From: Variovorax sp. OK212
GTDB taxonomy: Bacteria > Pseudomonadota > Gammaproteobacteria > Burkholderiales > Burkholderiaceae_C
NCBI RefSeq assembly: GCF_900112425.1
Contig: NZ_FOLP01000002.1
Location: 620,001-684,000 of the forward strand
Direction of reading: 5' to 3'
DNA length: 64,000 bases
In this document: in pieces, positions 45,375 through 54,900 of the stretch
How positions within the stretch are numbered: position 1 is the first letter of the stretch
How the letters are laid out: each line of letters opens with the position of its first letter
Position numbers and translations under genes: made by a program
Notes under the pieces: model-generated
What the model was told of the DNA's origin: nothing
What the model saw: the letters and a program-made list of their open reading frames with translations, nothing else
Database searches by the model: none

Positions 45375-45675
45375 TCAAACGATGTCGGCGAACAGGCTCT
45401 CGAACACGGTCGCGGGCAGTCCGTCGAGCTGCGTGGTGCAGGCCGGTGCAGGCAAGAAGAAGTACGCGTGCGCCACTTCCTGCGGACCCTGGACGCCAAG
45501 CACCGCCTGCCCCGCGTTGATCAAAGCTCTGGCCACTTCGGGCAGCCGCGCCGGATCGATCGGGTGATTGACCGTGCCTCGCTCGACCGTGCCCCACTTC
45601 CTGTCGAAGCAGTAGACGGCGAACAGCGGTGTCTTGGACGAGATGTAGAAGCGAATGACGGCAGTGCAGGCGTCT
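45375..45675 (-). pseudogene. Startless/frameshifted ORF remnant
   Basis: On the minus strand a protein-like frame ends at TGA 45375-45377 and reads VIRFYISSKTPLFAVYCFD then RKWGTVERGTVNHPID and GLPATVFESLFADIV. Going upstream it meets a TGA after about 7 codons and has no ATG, GTG or TTG before the protein-like part. A nearby ATG overlapping the stop of the upstream gene (MLRHLEPKTPAL) is in another frame, so a single frameshift near 45655-45665 would join them. Probably a broken copy of a small gene of the Rhs-associated cluster. Confidence 0.45.
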
Positions 45676-45696
45676 TCGGCTCAAGGTGCCGGAGCA

Positions 45697-46023
45697 TCAG
45701 TCGCAGAACGCCGCGAGCCCCATGCCTTGTGCCACTGCGCGGGTCAAGATCGCGTGCATCGACTTGAAGGCCGCAATCTGCCCGCGTTGAGCGCCAGGTT
45801 CGGGGGCGCTGGTGGTGAATATCTCGAGCATGGTCACCACCTGCTCGGCACGCAGCAGCGAATCGTCGAAGTACTTGAGGTTCGCGCCTTCCCGGATGCA
45901 CTTGTCGAACAGCGCTGCAAGCGAGCGATGCGCGTCAAGATCGACGCAGCCCGCATGCTCCAGGCCGCTGGGGTCTTTCGGCAAGTGCCGGCGTGCCGGT
46001 TCGACAAAGTAGATGTCGAGCAT
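45697..46023 (-). CDS. Hypothetical protein downstream of Rhs immunity gene
   Basis: This 108-residue protein begins MLDIYFVEPARRHLPKDPSG and contains CVDLDAHRSLAALFDKC and KYFDDSLLRAEQVVTMLEIF; it ends QGMGLAAFCD. It is soluble and mostly helical. It lies 10 nt downstream of the putative Rhs immunity gene on the same strand, so it is probably co-transcribed. It could be a second immunity protein or an accessory. No family is recognised. Confidence 0.7.
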   Translation of the reverse strand: MLDIYFVEPARRHLPKDPSGLEHAGCVDLDAHRSLAALFDKCIREGANLKYFDDSLLRAEQVVTMLEIFTTSAPEPGAQRGQIAAFKSMHAILTRAVAQGMGLAAFCD

Positions 46024-46032
46024 TCGGCACCG

Positions 46033-46362
46033 CTATCGAGGCATCCGCTTCGCCAGTTCGGCGCGGGTCAGGTCCAGGCCGTCGGCATACGGAGTCAACG
46101 GCATCCCCAACTTCTGCTCCAGGGACTTGAGCCACTGGAAGAAATCGACGGCTTGCGCTTCTTCGGCCTCACCCATCTCGAAGATTCCATTGTCTGCGTG
46201 CGACGTTTGGACGAGCTCGATGAGCGACGTGAACGACGCCAGGTCTTTTGCTATGTCGGCCAGATCCAGCGCCCTGATGCCGCGGATCAAGCTCAACTCT
46301 TCGTCGAGCGACGCGACGGTAGGCAACCTTGCGGCAGCCTCCAGTAGTTCTTTCGGGGTCAT
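46033..46362 (-). CDS. Putative Rhs-toxin immunity protein
   Basis: The protein has 109 residues from ATG 46362 (MTPKELLEAAARLPTVASLD); a GTG two codons upstream at 46368 overlaps the rhs stop codon. It is acidic and helical, with the segment ALDLADIAKDLASFTSLIEL and a predicted WLKSLEQKLGMPL helix. Immediate downstream position, overlap or near overlap with the Rhs effector gene and small size are the usual features of a cognate immunity protein. The role is inferred from position, not from family. Confidence 0.7.
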   Translation of the reverse strand: MTPKELLEAAARLPTVASLDEELSLIRGIRALDLADIAKDLASFTSLIELVQTSHADNGIFEMGEAEEAQAVDFFQWLKSLEQKLGMPLTPYADGLDLTRAELAKRMPR

Positions 46363-46367
46363 GGGCA

Positions 46368-49300
46368 CTAGAAGGGCGAGTTGATGAGCGGAATGTGCGC
46401 CCCATTGGGGTTAGACCCGAAAGTACCCCAAGTTCCATCGGTTCGGAAGTTCCCGCTCGGTCCCTTGATGCTGACGGTGGGCCCCAGCGCCGCGTTGGAG
46501 GTCGGCCAGTTGCTGACCGCCGTCGGGTTGGCGCCGTGGCCGTGCGCCGAATACGGCGCTGATTCGTACTTGAAGCCCCCCGACGGAAACTTGGTCGCGT
46601 TCGGGATCCAGTTGTTCGGTAGTCGGTTCTGGTTGGCCCACGCGGCCAGGTCGCCGTAATCGACCTTGCCGTTGCGAACGAGGTCCGCCGGATTGCTGGG
46701 CCGCGATGTGAAGCGTCCCGTCTCGTTGTTTCTCCATCTGTTGGTTTTGCTGTTGAAGCTGCAGCTCAGCCCCCACGGGTCGACCCAGGCGATCGGGTTT
46801 GGCGCGTACCCGTGCAGGTTGAAGCCCCCAGCCAAGCCGATCGGATCAGGCTGAATGAACCGCCCGATGTCCGGGTCATAAAACCGGAAGGTGTTGTAGT
46901 GCAGCCCCGTGTCCCGGTCCAGGTACTGCCCCTGGAAGCGCAGGTTCTGCTCGACGGCCTGGGGCGCTGCATCGACGGATGCGGCCGGGCGGCCATTCAG
47001 CGCCGTGACTTCCCATTGCTCGGCAACGGTCGCGCCCCACGTCCTGTAGCTCGCGCGCCAGCACAGGTTGCCTTCGCTGCTGCTCAGTTCTTCCGGCAGG
47101 CCGGCCGGGTCGTTGTGAAAGTGAAAGACCTGCGCCACGGCCGATGCCTGGGCCGGCTCGGCCTTCGCGTCGAGCCGCGCCATCGGCACATGGCCGTCGG
47201 GCTCGTACACATAGCTCACCACCTGCGCGCCCCGCCGCTCCTCGATCAGCCGCATTCCCTCCCAGACGAACCGCGTGCTGCCGAACGCATCGTGCTTGGC
47301 CACGCGCCGCCCCATGGCGTCGTAGTCGAAGCGCGTGACCTGCGTGGTGGCCTCGGGCGTGTGCGGGCGCCGCGTGGTGTGCACCGCCACAAGCCGGCTC
47401 TCGTCGTCCCACTCGAAGCGCTGCTCGGTGTGCTTGCCCGCCCGCTTGCGCACCAGCCGGCCGTGGCCGTCGTAGCTGTAGCGCTTGTCCTCGAACACGC
47501 GCACGAGGTTGTCGCGCACGTAGCCGGGTGCGGCGCCTGAAGCCGCGCCGCCGATCGGCGCGTCGAGCAGGTTGCCCGCGGGGTCGTAGGCAAAGCGTTC
47601 CTGGTTGGCCGCGCCGGTAGCGCCGGTAGCGCCGGTAGCGCCAGCAGCGCCAGCAGCGCCAGCAGCACTGGCAGCACCGGCAACGCCCGTGCGCGCGGTC
47701 GCTTCGATGCGCCCCGTGGCGTCGTAGCGGTGCGCCGTGGCGCCCTGGAGCGAATGCCGGCTCTGGCGCAGTTCGCCCACGGCGTCGTAGCTGTATTCCT
47801 TCATCAACCCGTCGAGCAGGTGCGCCTGCGGCGTGCCGCTGTGGTCGATGGCCTGGCGCCACGCGGCGTCGCGTGGCGAGAAGGCGGTGTTCAACGAACC
47901 GGGCCGGCACCACGCGGCGGCGCGACGGCCCAGCGGGTCGAGCGCGAAGCGGGTCGACAGCGCGCCCTGGCTGCGCGCCACCTCGCGGTGCAGGTCGTCG
48001 CGCTCGATGTCGCTGATGAGCTGGTGCACCGCGGGCGCGTCGCCGCGCTGCTGCGACAGGTTGACCTGGTGCAGGTGGCCGGAGCCGTAGTACAGGTAGC
48101 TCAGCGCGCGCTGCACGCCCGGCTGCCCCGCCATGGCGGGCAGCAGGGTCTGCGTGCGGTTGCCGAGTTCGTCGTGCGTGTGACCCAGGCTGTGCGTTTC
48201 GCCGGTGAGCTCGTCGACGGCGGTTTCGCCGACCAGGCGGCCGAGCTTGTCGTAGGCGAACGCGGTGCGATGCAGGGCGCGCAGCTCGTCGCCCGCGCCG
48301 GGTTGCACCACCTCGAGCTTGACGGCCTCCGTCAAGCGGTCGAGCGCGTCGTAGCGGTAGCGGTAGTGGTGGCTCGCGGTGCGCTTCTCGACGAGCCGGC
48401 CCACGGCGTCGCGCAGCAGCTCGGTGCGCAGGGGCCGGGCCGCGCGCCGCGGCTCGGCGCTGTCGCGCAGTTCGAGGTCTTCGTCGCCGATGCCCGGCAC
48501 ATGGGTGATGCACACCGGCCAGCCGTTGGCGTCGTATGCCACCTGCACGCGCGTGCCGCCCACGCGGCGCTCTTCGACCACCCTGTCGGCGGCGTCGCGC
48601 ACAAACTCGAAGTGCAGCCCGTTCTCGTTGACGAGCGACTGCAGGCGCTGGGCGCTGTCGCAGTGCCACGCAATGCGGCGGCCCTCGGCGTCCTGCCGCA
48701 CCTGCGGCTGGCCGCGCAGGCCGAGCGCGAACTGGGTGACGCGGCTCAGCGCATCGGTGGCGGCCACGATGCGGCCGGCCGCGTCGTGCCTGAAAGACCG
48801 GTGGCTGTTGTCGGGCTGCGATACCGACAGCAGCCGGCCCATGGCGTCGTGGGTCAGGCGCGTGCGCTGGCCCGCGGCGTCGGTCACGACCTGCAGGTGG
48901 CCCCAGCCGTCGTAGGCGTAGCGCGTGGTCTTGCCGGAGCAGTCGGTCAGCGAGACCAGTTGCGCGCACGCGTTCCAGGCCATGCGGTGGGTGCCGCCCT
49001 TGGCGTCGGTCGTCGCGATGGGCAGGCCGCGCCGGTCGTAGCTGTATTCGGTGACCTGGCCCAGCGGATCGGTCTCGCGCACCAGGTTGCCTTGGTCGCT
49101 GTAGGCATAGGTCCACGCGCTGCCGTCGGGCAGGGTTTGCCGCCAGGGCAGGCCGAGCTCGGTCCAGCCGATGCTGCGGGTGCGCCCGAGCGCGTCGGTG
49201 CGGCTGGCCAGGAGCCCCATGGGGTCGTATGCGCAACGGGTGACGGCGCCGCCGGGCTCGGTGATGGCCACGAGCTGGCGAAGCGCGTTGTAATGCGCGT

Positions 49301-50957
49301 GCCAGTGCTGCCCCATGGCGTCGATGTAATCGGTGACCTGGTGGTCGGCGTTCCAGTGCCACGCAAACTCGCGGCCGAGCTGGTCGACCACCAGCGTCTG
49401 GCCCAGGGCCAGCGCGTCGTCCGCGGGGGGCGGCATGCGGCGCACGGTGTAGCGCTCGCCGTCGTTGGTCCAATGGCGGACCACGTGCGCCCCGCTGCCC
49501 GCGCCGTGCCATTCGTAGTGGCACTCCAGCCCCGCAGCATCGGCGTGGAAGTGCATGAGGCCTTGCGCGTCGTAGCCGAAGCGTCGCACCACCTCGCCGT
49601 TGCGGTGGGTCACGTCGAGCAGGCGGCCTTCGGCGTCATGCCGGTAGGCCACCAGCAAGTCCGGCGATTCGCCCTGCGCGCCCGCTGCGAGCCGCACGGC
49701 GCCCAGGCGCCGGCTGTCGCCCGCGTAGTCGAGCGCGAGCAGGCGGCCGGTGCTGTCGGTCAGCTCGCTCAGCCGCCCCAGCGCGTCGTGGCGCAGGTCG
49801 ATGAAGTTGCCGTTGCGGTCTTCCAGCCGCGCGAGCTTCAGCGTCTGCGCGCGCGGCGGCTCGTCGCGCGGTGCTTCGAACACGAAGAACAGCCCGCCCG
49901 GCACATGAATGAAGTAATGGCCGCTCTCGGTGCGGCACAGGTCCAGCCCGTCGCGCAGGCTGTACTGGCGCTCGCCGGGCTCGATGTCGGGCAGCTCGAT
50001 CGGCCTGCCCTGCTCGTCGATGAGCGTGACCACGCGTTCGCCCGCGGCGCCGGTGCCCAGCCGCAGTTCCATCGCGTAGGGCAGGCTCCAGCCCTGCCCC
50101 AGCGCGCCGTCCTGGCGCAGGTCGTGGCTGCTGTAGAAGCGCTGCCACGCAATGGGCAGCGGGCCCGGCAGCGAGAAGTCGAGCTCGCTCTCGCCGCCCA
50201 GAAACTTGCCGCCCGTGGCCGCATGCACCGGGTTGCCGAAGGAGCTCACCATGCCGTGGATGCCCATGCCCAGCCCCACCGCGCCTTCGATCAAGCACGG
50301 CAGCGCGTTCTTGCCTTGCCGCGCGAGCTTGGGCAGGCAGCGCAGGCCGCGGTAGATCATGACCACGTTGAAGATGGTCACCAGCACCTTGGAGATCAGC
50401 GGCACCTCGTCGGCCACCTCGCGCACGCGCGCGGTCGGCCCGCCGATGAAGACGCTGGGCGAGCCTTCGCTGACCTTGGCGCCGCACTCGGTCTGGTCGT
50501 CCTTGCGCGAGGCCACGCCCCTGTTGATGAAGACGGTCTCCGCGCCCTCGGCCAGCAATATCTGCGGCGAGTCTTTCGAACAGCTCACGGTGTCCATCGG
50601 CAGGTCGGGCGAGGCGCGCGCGGCGCCTATGGCCTTGCTGTCGATGAACACGTCCGACGATCCGCTGGTGATCATGCCGGTGACGGTGAGGGTCTCGGGC
50701 ACCAGCGCATCGGCAATCGATTCGCCCAGGCTCGCGCCAAGGTAGCCGCCGGCCATGCGCGCGCCCACCACCACCGCACCCGCCACCAGGGGCCCCGCAA
50801 GGCCGCCGGTGCCCACCACCGCGGCGGCCGCCACGCCCACCGCAAAGCCCACGGCAATGCCACCGATCAGCCCGCCCGCGAACTTGGCCCAGAAGCGCGC
50901 GTGCGCGTTGGTGTGGGCAATGGGGTCGTGCAGCCGCGCGGCGGGTTTACCGGCCAT
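46368..50957 (-). CDS. Rhs-family T6SS effector with prePAAR, PAAR and C-terminal toxin
   Basis: The protein has 1529 residues. It starts with a prePAAR motif (AARLHDPIAH, residues 6-15) and two hydrophobic segments (about 27-46 and 52-75) that would cross the target inner membrane. A PAAR domain (about 88-185) tips the VgrG spike. The Rhs cage follows, with many YD repeats such as YAYSDQGNLVRETDPLGQ and YEYDRRGL-like units. It ends with DPIGLAGGFNLHGYAPNP and a DPWGL cleavage motif at about residue 1395. The last ~132 residues are the toxin (PADLVRNGKVDYGDLAAW, SAHGHGANPTAVSNWPTS, NGAHIPLINSPF); I do not recognise its family. EagR lies upstream and a small immunity gene downstream. Confidence 0.93.
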   Translation of the reverse strand: MAGKPAARLHDPIAHTNAHARFWAKFAGGLIGGIAVGFAVGVAAAAVVGTGGLAGPLVAGAVVVGARMAGGYLGASLGESIADALVPETLTVTGMITSGSSDVFIDSKAIGAARASPDLPMDTVSCSKDSPQILLAEGAETVFINRGVASRKDDQTECGAKVSEGSPSVFIGGPTARVREVADEVPLISKVLVTIFNVVMIYRGLRCLPKLARQGKNALPCLIEGAVGLGMGIHGMVSSFGNPVHAATGGKFLGGESELDFSLPGPLPIAWQRFYSSHDLRQDGALGQGWSLPYAMELRLGTGAAGERVVTLIDEQGRPIELPDIEPGERQYSLRDGLDLCRTESGHYFIHVPGGLFFVFEAPRDEPPRAQTLKLARLEDRNGNFIDLRHDALGRLSELTDSTGRLLALDYAGDSRRLGAVRLAAGAQGESPDLLVAYRHDAEGRLLDVTHRNGEVVRRFGYDAQGLMHFHADAAGLECHYEWHGAGSGAHVVRHWTNDGERYTVRRMPPPADDALALGQTLVVDQLGREFAWHWNADHQVTDYIDAMGQHWHAHYNALRQLVAITEPGGAVTRCAYDPMGLLASRTDALGRTRSIGWTELGLPWRQTLPDGSAWTYAYSDQGNLVRETDPLGQVTEYSYDRRGLPIATTDAKGGTHRMAWNACAQLVSLTDCSGKTTRYAYDGWGHLQVVTDAAGQRTRLTHDAMGRLLSVSQPDNSHRSFRHDAAGRIVAATDALSRVTQFALGLRGQPQVRQDAEGRRIAWHCDSAQRLQSLVNENGLHFEFVRDAADRVVEERRVGGTRVQVAYDANGWPVCITHVPGIGDEDLELRDSAEPRRAARPLRTELLRDAVGRLVEKRTASHHYRYRYDALDRLTEAVKLEVVQPGAGDELRALHRTAFAYDKLGRLVGETAVDELTGETHSLGHTHDELGNRTQTLLPAMAGQPGVQRALSYLYYGSGHLHQVNLSQQRGDAPAVHQLISDIERDDLHREVARSQGALSTRFALDPLGRRAAAWCRPGSLNTAFSPRDAAWRQAIDHSGTPQAHLLDGLMKEYSYDAVGELRQSRHSLQGATAHRYDATGRIEATARTGVAGAASAAGAAGAAGATGATGATGAANQERFAYDPAGNLLDAPIGGAASGAAPGYVRDNLVRVFEDKRYSYDGHGRLVRKRAGKHTEQRFEWDDESRLVAVHTTRRPHTPEATTQVTRFDYDAMGRRVAKHDAFGSTRFVWEGMRLIEERRGAQVVSYVYEPDGHVPMARLDAKAEPAQASAVAQVFHFHNDPAGLPEELSSSEGNLCWRASYRTWGATVAEQWEVTALNGRPAASVDAAPQAVEQNLRFQGQYLDRDTGLHYNTFRFYDPDIGRFIQPDPIGLAGGFNLHGYAPNPIAWVDPWGLSCSFNSKTNRWRNNETGRFTSRPSNPADLVRNGKVDYGDLAAWANQNRLPNNWIPNATKFPSGGFKYESAPYSAHGHGANPTAVSNWPTSNAALGPTVSIKGPSGNFRTDGTWGTFGSNPNGAHIPLINSPF
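47611..47680. repeat. 9-bp minisatellite inside rhs
   Basis: GCGCCGGTA units (about 4), then GCGCCAGCA units (about 4). Read in the gene they encode an Ala-Ala-Gly / Ala-Thr-Gly run between two YD-repeat segments of the Rhs cage, a variable low-complexity insertion. Copy number changes keep the frame. Confidence 0.85.
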
Positions 50958-50972
50958 GGTGTGCGCGCGGCG

Positions 50973-51413
50973 TCAGGCCGCCCTGGGCTGGAAGCTCGCG
51001 AGGGTGCGCTGCCAGAGCGCCAGCGCCTCGGCGTCGAAGGGCACGGGGCTGCTGGCCGTGAGCACCAGCACCGCGGGGCTGCCTGGGCGTTGCTGGAACA
51101 CGGCCTGGCGCTGGTACAGCGCCTGCCCGTTCTGCTTGAACTGGGTTGCGAGCTCGATGCCGCGCAGGTTGTGCACGGGCGAGCCGATGGCGACGTCGCC
51201 GCGCGACAACTCCTTCAGCTGGCTCACCTGCCGCGTGAGGTCGGCCATTTGCCGCGTGACGAACTGCGGCAGGCTCTCCTGCGCCTGCAGTGCGTCGCGG
51301 CTCACGATGAGCGTGGTGCCCGAGCCGTCGGGCATGGCCAGCACGTTCATCGAGCGGTCGATGCGGCCGTCGTCGGGCGCGTCGAACTGGCCTTCGTTGA
51401 TGTGGTACCTCAT
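50973..51413 (-). CDS. EagR-type T6SS effector chaperone (DcrB/DUF1795)
   Basis: This 146-residue protein has the DUF1795/DcrB fold: MRYHINEGQFDAPDDGRID, then TLIVSRDALQAQESLPQFV, RQMADLTRQV and RGIELATQFKQNGQALYQRQ with VLVLTASSPVPFD. EagR proteins bind the prePAAR hydrophobic segments of Rhs effectors and shield them before loading on VgrG. It ends 15 nt before the Rhs gene that carries such segments, so this pairing is strong. No membrane segment or signal. Confidence 0.88.
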   Translation of the reverse strand: MRYHINEGQFDAPDDGRIDRSMNVLAMPDGSGTTLIVSRDALQAQESLPQFVTRQMADLTRQVSQLKELSRGDVAIGSPVHNLRGIELATQFKQNGQALYQRQAVFQQRPGSPAVLVLTASSPVPFDAEALALWQRTLASFQPRAA

Positions 51414-51455
51414 GGGGCTGCTTTCCGGGTGTGCTGTCTATACGGGGTCGGCTGC

Positions 51456-51911
51456 TTACGCGGGATCGAAGGCCACATGGGCCAGGCAGTCGGGGTTGCG
51501 CTGCGCGAAGCCGAACGACAGCCGGCCCCAGCCGAGCGCGGCGGTGTAGCTGGTCGATTCGTCGAGCGAGCGGCCGCGCGGCACGTCGCTGAGGTCCAGC
51601 GCGGCGTAGTGCTGGCGCACCTCGGTCATCGGCACGCAGCGGCCTTGCAGGTCCAGCACCAGAAAGCCCGGGTGCGCGCCCTCGCGCTTGATGCGCAGGT
51701 CGATGCGCGACAGCTCGGTGCCGTCGGCCAGTCGCACCGGCGTGCCCTCGAAGAAGCGGAACACTTCAGCGCCCTCGGCATGCGTGTCGCTCAGGGTGGT
51801 GCGAAGCGTGCGGCCCACGCCCTGCATGGAAAACGGCAGCTGCGCGGCCAGCGCTTCGATGGCCTGCCACAGCGTGAGGGCGGTGTTCTCGGTCATGGCG
51901 GCCTGGTTCAT
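51456..51911 (-). CDS. Hypothetical protein between VgrG and EagR
   Basis: The protein has 151 residues from ATG 51911 (MNQAAMTENTALTLWQAIEA). It has no signal peptide. It contains QGVGRTLRTTLSDTHAEGAE and GFLVLDLQGRCVPMTEVRQH, and ends CLAHVAFDPA. No family is recognised. It lies 26 nt downstream of the VgrG with a metallopeptidase tail and 42 nt upstream of EagR, so it may be the immunity protein or adaptor for that VgrG extension. Absence of a signal peptide argues against periplasmic immunity; an adaptor or cytosolic role is equally possible. Confidence 0.65.
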   Translation of the reverse strand: MNQAAMTENTALTLWQAIEALAAQLPFSMQGVGRTLRTTLSDTHAEGAEVFRFFEGTPVRLADGTELSRIDLRIKREGAHPGFLVLDLQGRCVPMTEVRQHYAALDLSDVPRGRSLDESTSYTAALGWGRLSFGFAQRNPDCLAHVAFDPA

Positions 51912-51937
51912 GGGTGGCGTCTCCTGGAGGGCATGGC

Positions 51938-54900
51938 TCAGTGCTTGCCGCCATGGCTCTTGTCGTACGAATTGCCGTAGTACTGCGTGTACTGCTCGCC
52001 GGTGGTCGACGTGTGGAGCGTGCCGTAATACTCGCCGGCGGCGGCCCGCGCGGCCTCCCGGGTGCCGCCCTTCACCATGCCGTTGTAGGCCTCGTTGAAG
52101 GCAGCCACGTTGGTGGGGTTCGCGCCCTTCAGGATGTCGACCTTGGCCGCGCGCCAGACCTCGCGCTGCACCTGGATCTGGTTGAGCGCGGCCTCGCCCT
52201 CGGAGCTCAGCATGCTGGTGACGAAGGCGGACTTCGACGACACGTTGGGCTTGAAGCGGTACGAATAGACCGCGTGCCCGACCTCGTGCGACAGCGAGGC
52301 CGCGCTCCTGTAGGGGTCGCTCGCGTCCTTGCTGTCGATCACGATCTTCTTGACGCCCGAATTGGTGTTGGCGTACGTGCCGCCGCCCGCGGGGCCGTAG
52401 CCGATCTTCCATCCCTGGCCCTGCAGGAACTTGAGCTGGCGCTGCAACGTGGGCGACCGCGCGGCGATGGCATCGACGTCGCGGCCCAGCCCGGTCCTGG
52501 CGTAGCCGGAGCGCGTGGCCGCGGGCACGCCGCGCTGGCTGGCCTCGGCCGACGTGGCGGCCGCCGCGGGCTCCACCGGTGCCATGGGCACGGCGTCTTC
52601 CATCGCGGCTTCCTCGCTCTGGCTGCCCACGGGCGCCTCGCAGTTCAGGAAGATCTTGCCGCCGCGCTGGTCGAGGTCGCCGGTGAAGTTGACTAGGCCC
52701 TTCACGCCGTTGATCTTCACGGTGCCGTCAGCCAGCAGCACGATGGACGACTTGCCGCAGATCAGCGAAATGCTGGTCTTGCCGGTGACGAACACGTCCT
52801 GCTCGGCCGCCTGGATCACCACCGACTTGCGGCCGGTGACCGTGGCGTTGCTGTCGGTGGATGTGACGGAGGCGTCGGTCTTCGACACCAGGTTGATGGC
52901 GCCCGCGCTCGCATGCGAGACGATGTCGCCGCCCGACACCACGTTGACCTGCCCGCCCTCGCTCACCTGCGTGAGCATGCCGCCGGCCACCAGCTGCGTG
53001 AGTTGCGCGCCGGTGGTCAGGGTCATGGCGGAGGTGGAGCGCATCGACACGCTCTGCCCCGAGCTCACGACGATCGGCTTGGGGCTGATCATGGTCTGCC
53101 CTTCGGGGCTCACGATGGAGACCACGGGCTTGTCGATCTTGCGCGACAGGTCGAGCATCTGCTGCGCGTCGGCCATGGCCGGGTCGGGGTTGTCCGACAC
53201 ACCCGCCTCGGGCGCGCCGCCCGCGGCCAGCGCCGCGATGGCCTGCGTCACGCCGCCGGCCGACTGCACGCCCTGCACCAGCCCCATGAGCTGCTGGTTC
53301 TTGCCCTGCGCCATGGAACTCACCAGCGCCTTGGTGGACGCCAGCGCCTGCCCCGCGGCCTGCATGAGCGCGTTGCTCTGGGCCAGCGTGGCGCCCATGT
53401 GCTCATGGCCGTCGGGGTTGTCGCGCGAGACTTTCTGCGCGTGGTCCTGCGTGTAGGTGGTCAGCAGCAGGCCCTTGTCGGCGCGAATGGAACCCCACTC
53501 GTTGGTGCGCAGCTCGAAGCCGTAGCTGCGCTGCACGCCCGAGCCCTGGTTCATCAGGTAGCCCATGTGCAGGTGCGTGTTGCCGTGGTCGGTCGACAGC
53601 TCGATGTGCTCGTTGCCGCGGGCGTCCTCGAAGCGCAGCATGTGCTTGCCGCCGCCGCCCTTGCTCCAGTGGGTCTGGAAGCCGGTCTGCGTCTTGTGGC
53701 GCGGCAGCTCCCATGGCGGCATCTGCGCGGCGTTGTACACGCAGCCGGTGACGATGGGGTGGTCGGGGTCGCCGTTCAGAAAATCGACGATCACTTCCTG
53801 GCCGATGCGCGGGATGTGCATGGCGCCGTAGTTGCTGCCGGCCCAGGTCTGCGACACGCGGATCCAGCACGACGAGTTCTCGTCGCGCCGGCCGTAGCGG
53901 TCCCAGTGGAACTGCACCTTGATGCGGCCGTACTCGTCGGTGTGGATCTCTTCGCCTTCCGGGCCCACCACCACGGCCGTCTGCGGGCCGGTGGTGCGGG
54001 GCCGGGGCGTGGCGCGCTCGGGGCGGTAGGGTGCGCTGTCGGGCAGCACGTCGAAGGTCTGCCGGTAGCTCGTGCTGCTGGTCGATTCGCTGTAGGCCGC
54101 GTCCGCCGCGCCCGCCACGCGCAAGGCGTTCTCCTGGAAGTCGTGGCTCACCGCCTCGATCAGGTAGCGCCGGTTGTCCTCGGCGTTCGGGTGGCGCGCC
54201 AGCTCGAACAGGTAGCCCGGCGCCATGTGGCGCAGGTTGCCTTCGGCGGTGACGAGCTCGCGCCGCCCGGCCAGTTGCTCCAGCCGCAGGCGCGCGTAGT
54301 TCTCGCCGTCGCCCAGCTCGGTGTAGCCGCCGGGCCAGTCGTACCGCTCGAAGCTGTCGCGGCTGTGGCCGGCCGGCTGGCGGCGCAGGGTGTCGATCTC
54401 GGCGTTGGGCTTCTTGAAGTCGTAGTCGTCGGCCGCGAAGTTGCCCGGCGCAATGTCTTCGCCGTGGCTCCAGCTGTCGATGAAGTCCTGCTCCAGGATC
54501 TGCGCCGCGAGCACGCCCGCGTGGTACGGCACCTTCACCGGGCCGGCGGGCAGCGGCGCGTGCGAGTCGGGGCCGTCGCACAGCACCAGCTGGTGGCTGC
54601 CCATGGCGTGCGAGAAGTAGTAGTAGATGCCCTCCTGCTCCATGAGCCGGCTGACAAAGTTGAAGTCGGTCTCGGCGTACTGCACGCAGTACTCCCAGGT
54701 GCGGTAGTTGCCGCCGAGCTTCGCGTCGATCGCGAAGCCGTAGGGCGCCAGCACCTCCTGCAGGATCTGCGGCGCCGTCTTGAACTGGAAGATCCTGAAG
54801 TCGGAGCGGCGCGTGGCGTACCAGAGCCACGGGCGCAGCGTGGCCTCGTACACGCACATGTCGCCGTCGTCCTTGCCCACGCAGGCAAAGCGCGTGACCT

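Noticed and set aside
39614..46370. Second attachment site (copy of the tRNA-Thr 3' end)
   Set aside because: No stretch resembling the last 20 nt of the tRNA was found on reading through the region.
47730..51980. 1416-residue plus-strand frame opposite rhs and EagR
   Set aside because: Shadow of the rhs gene; no domain and no ribosome binding site.
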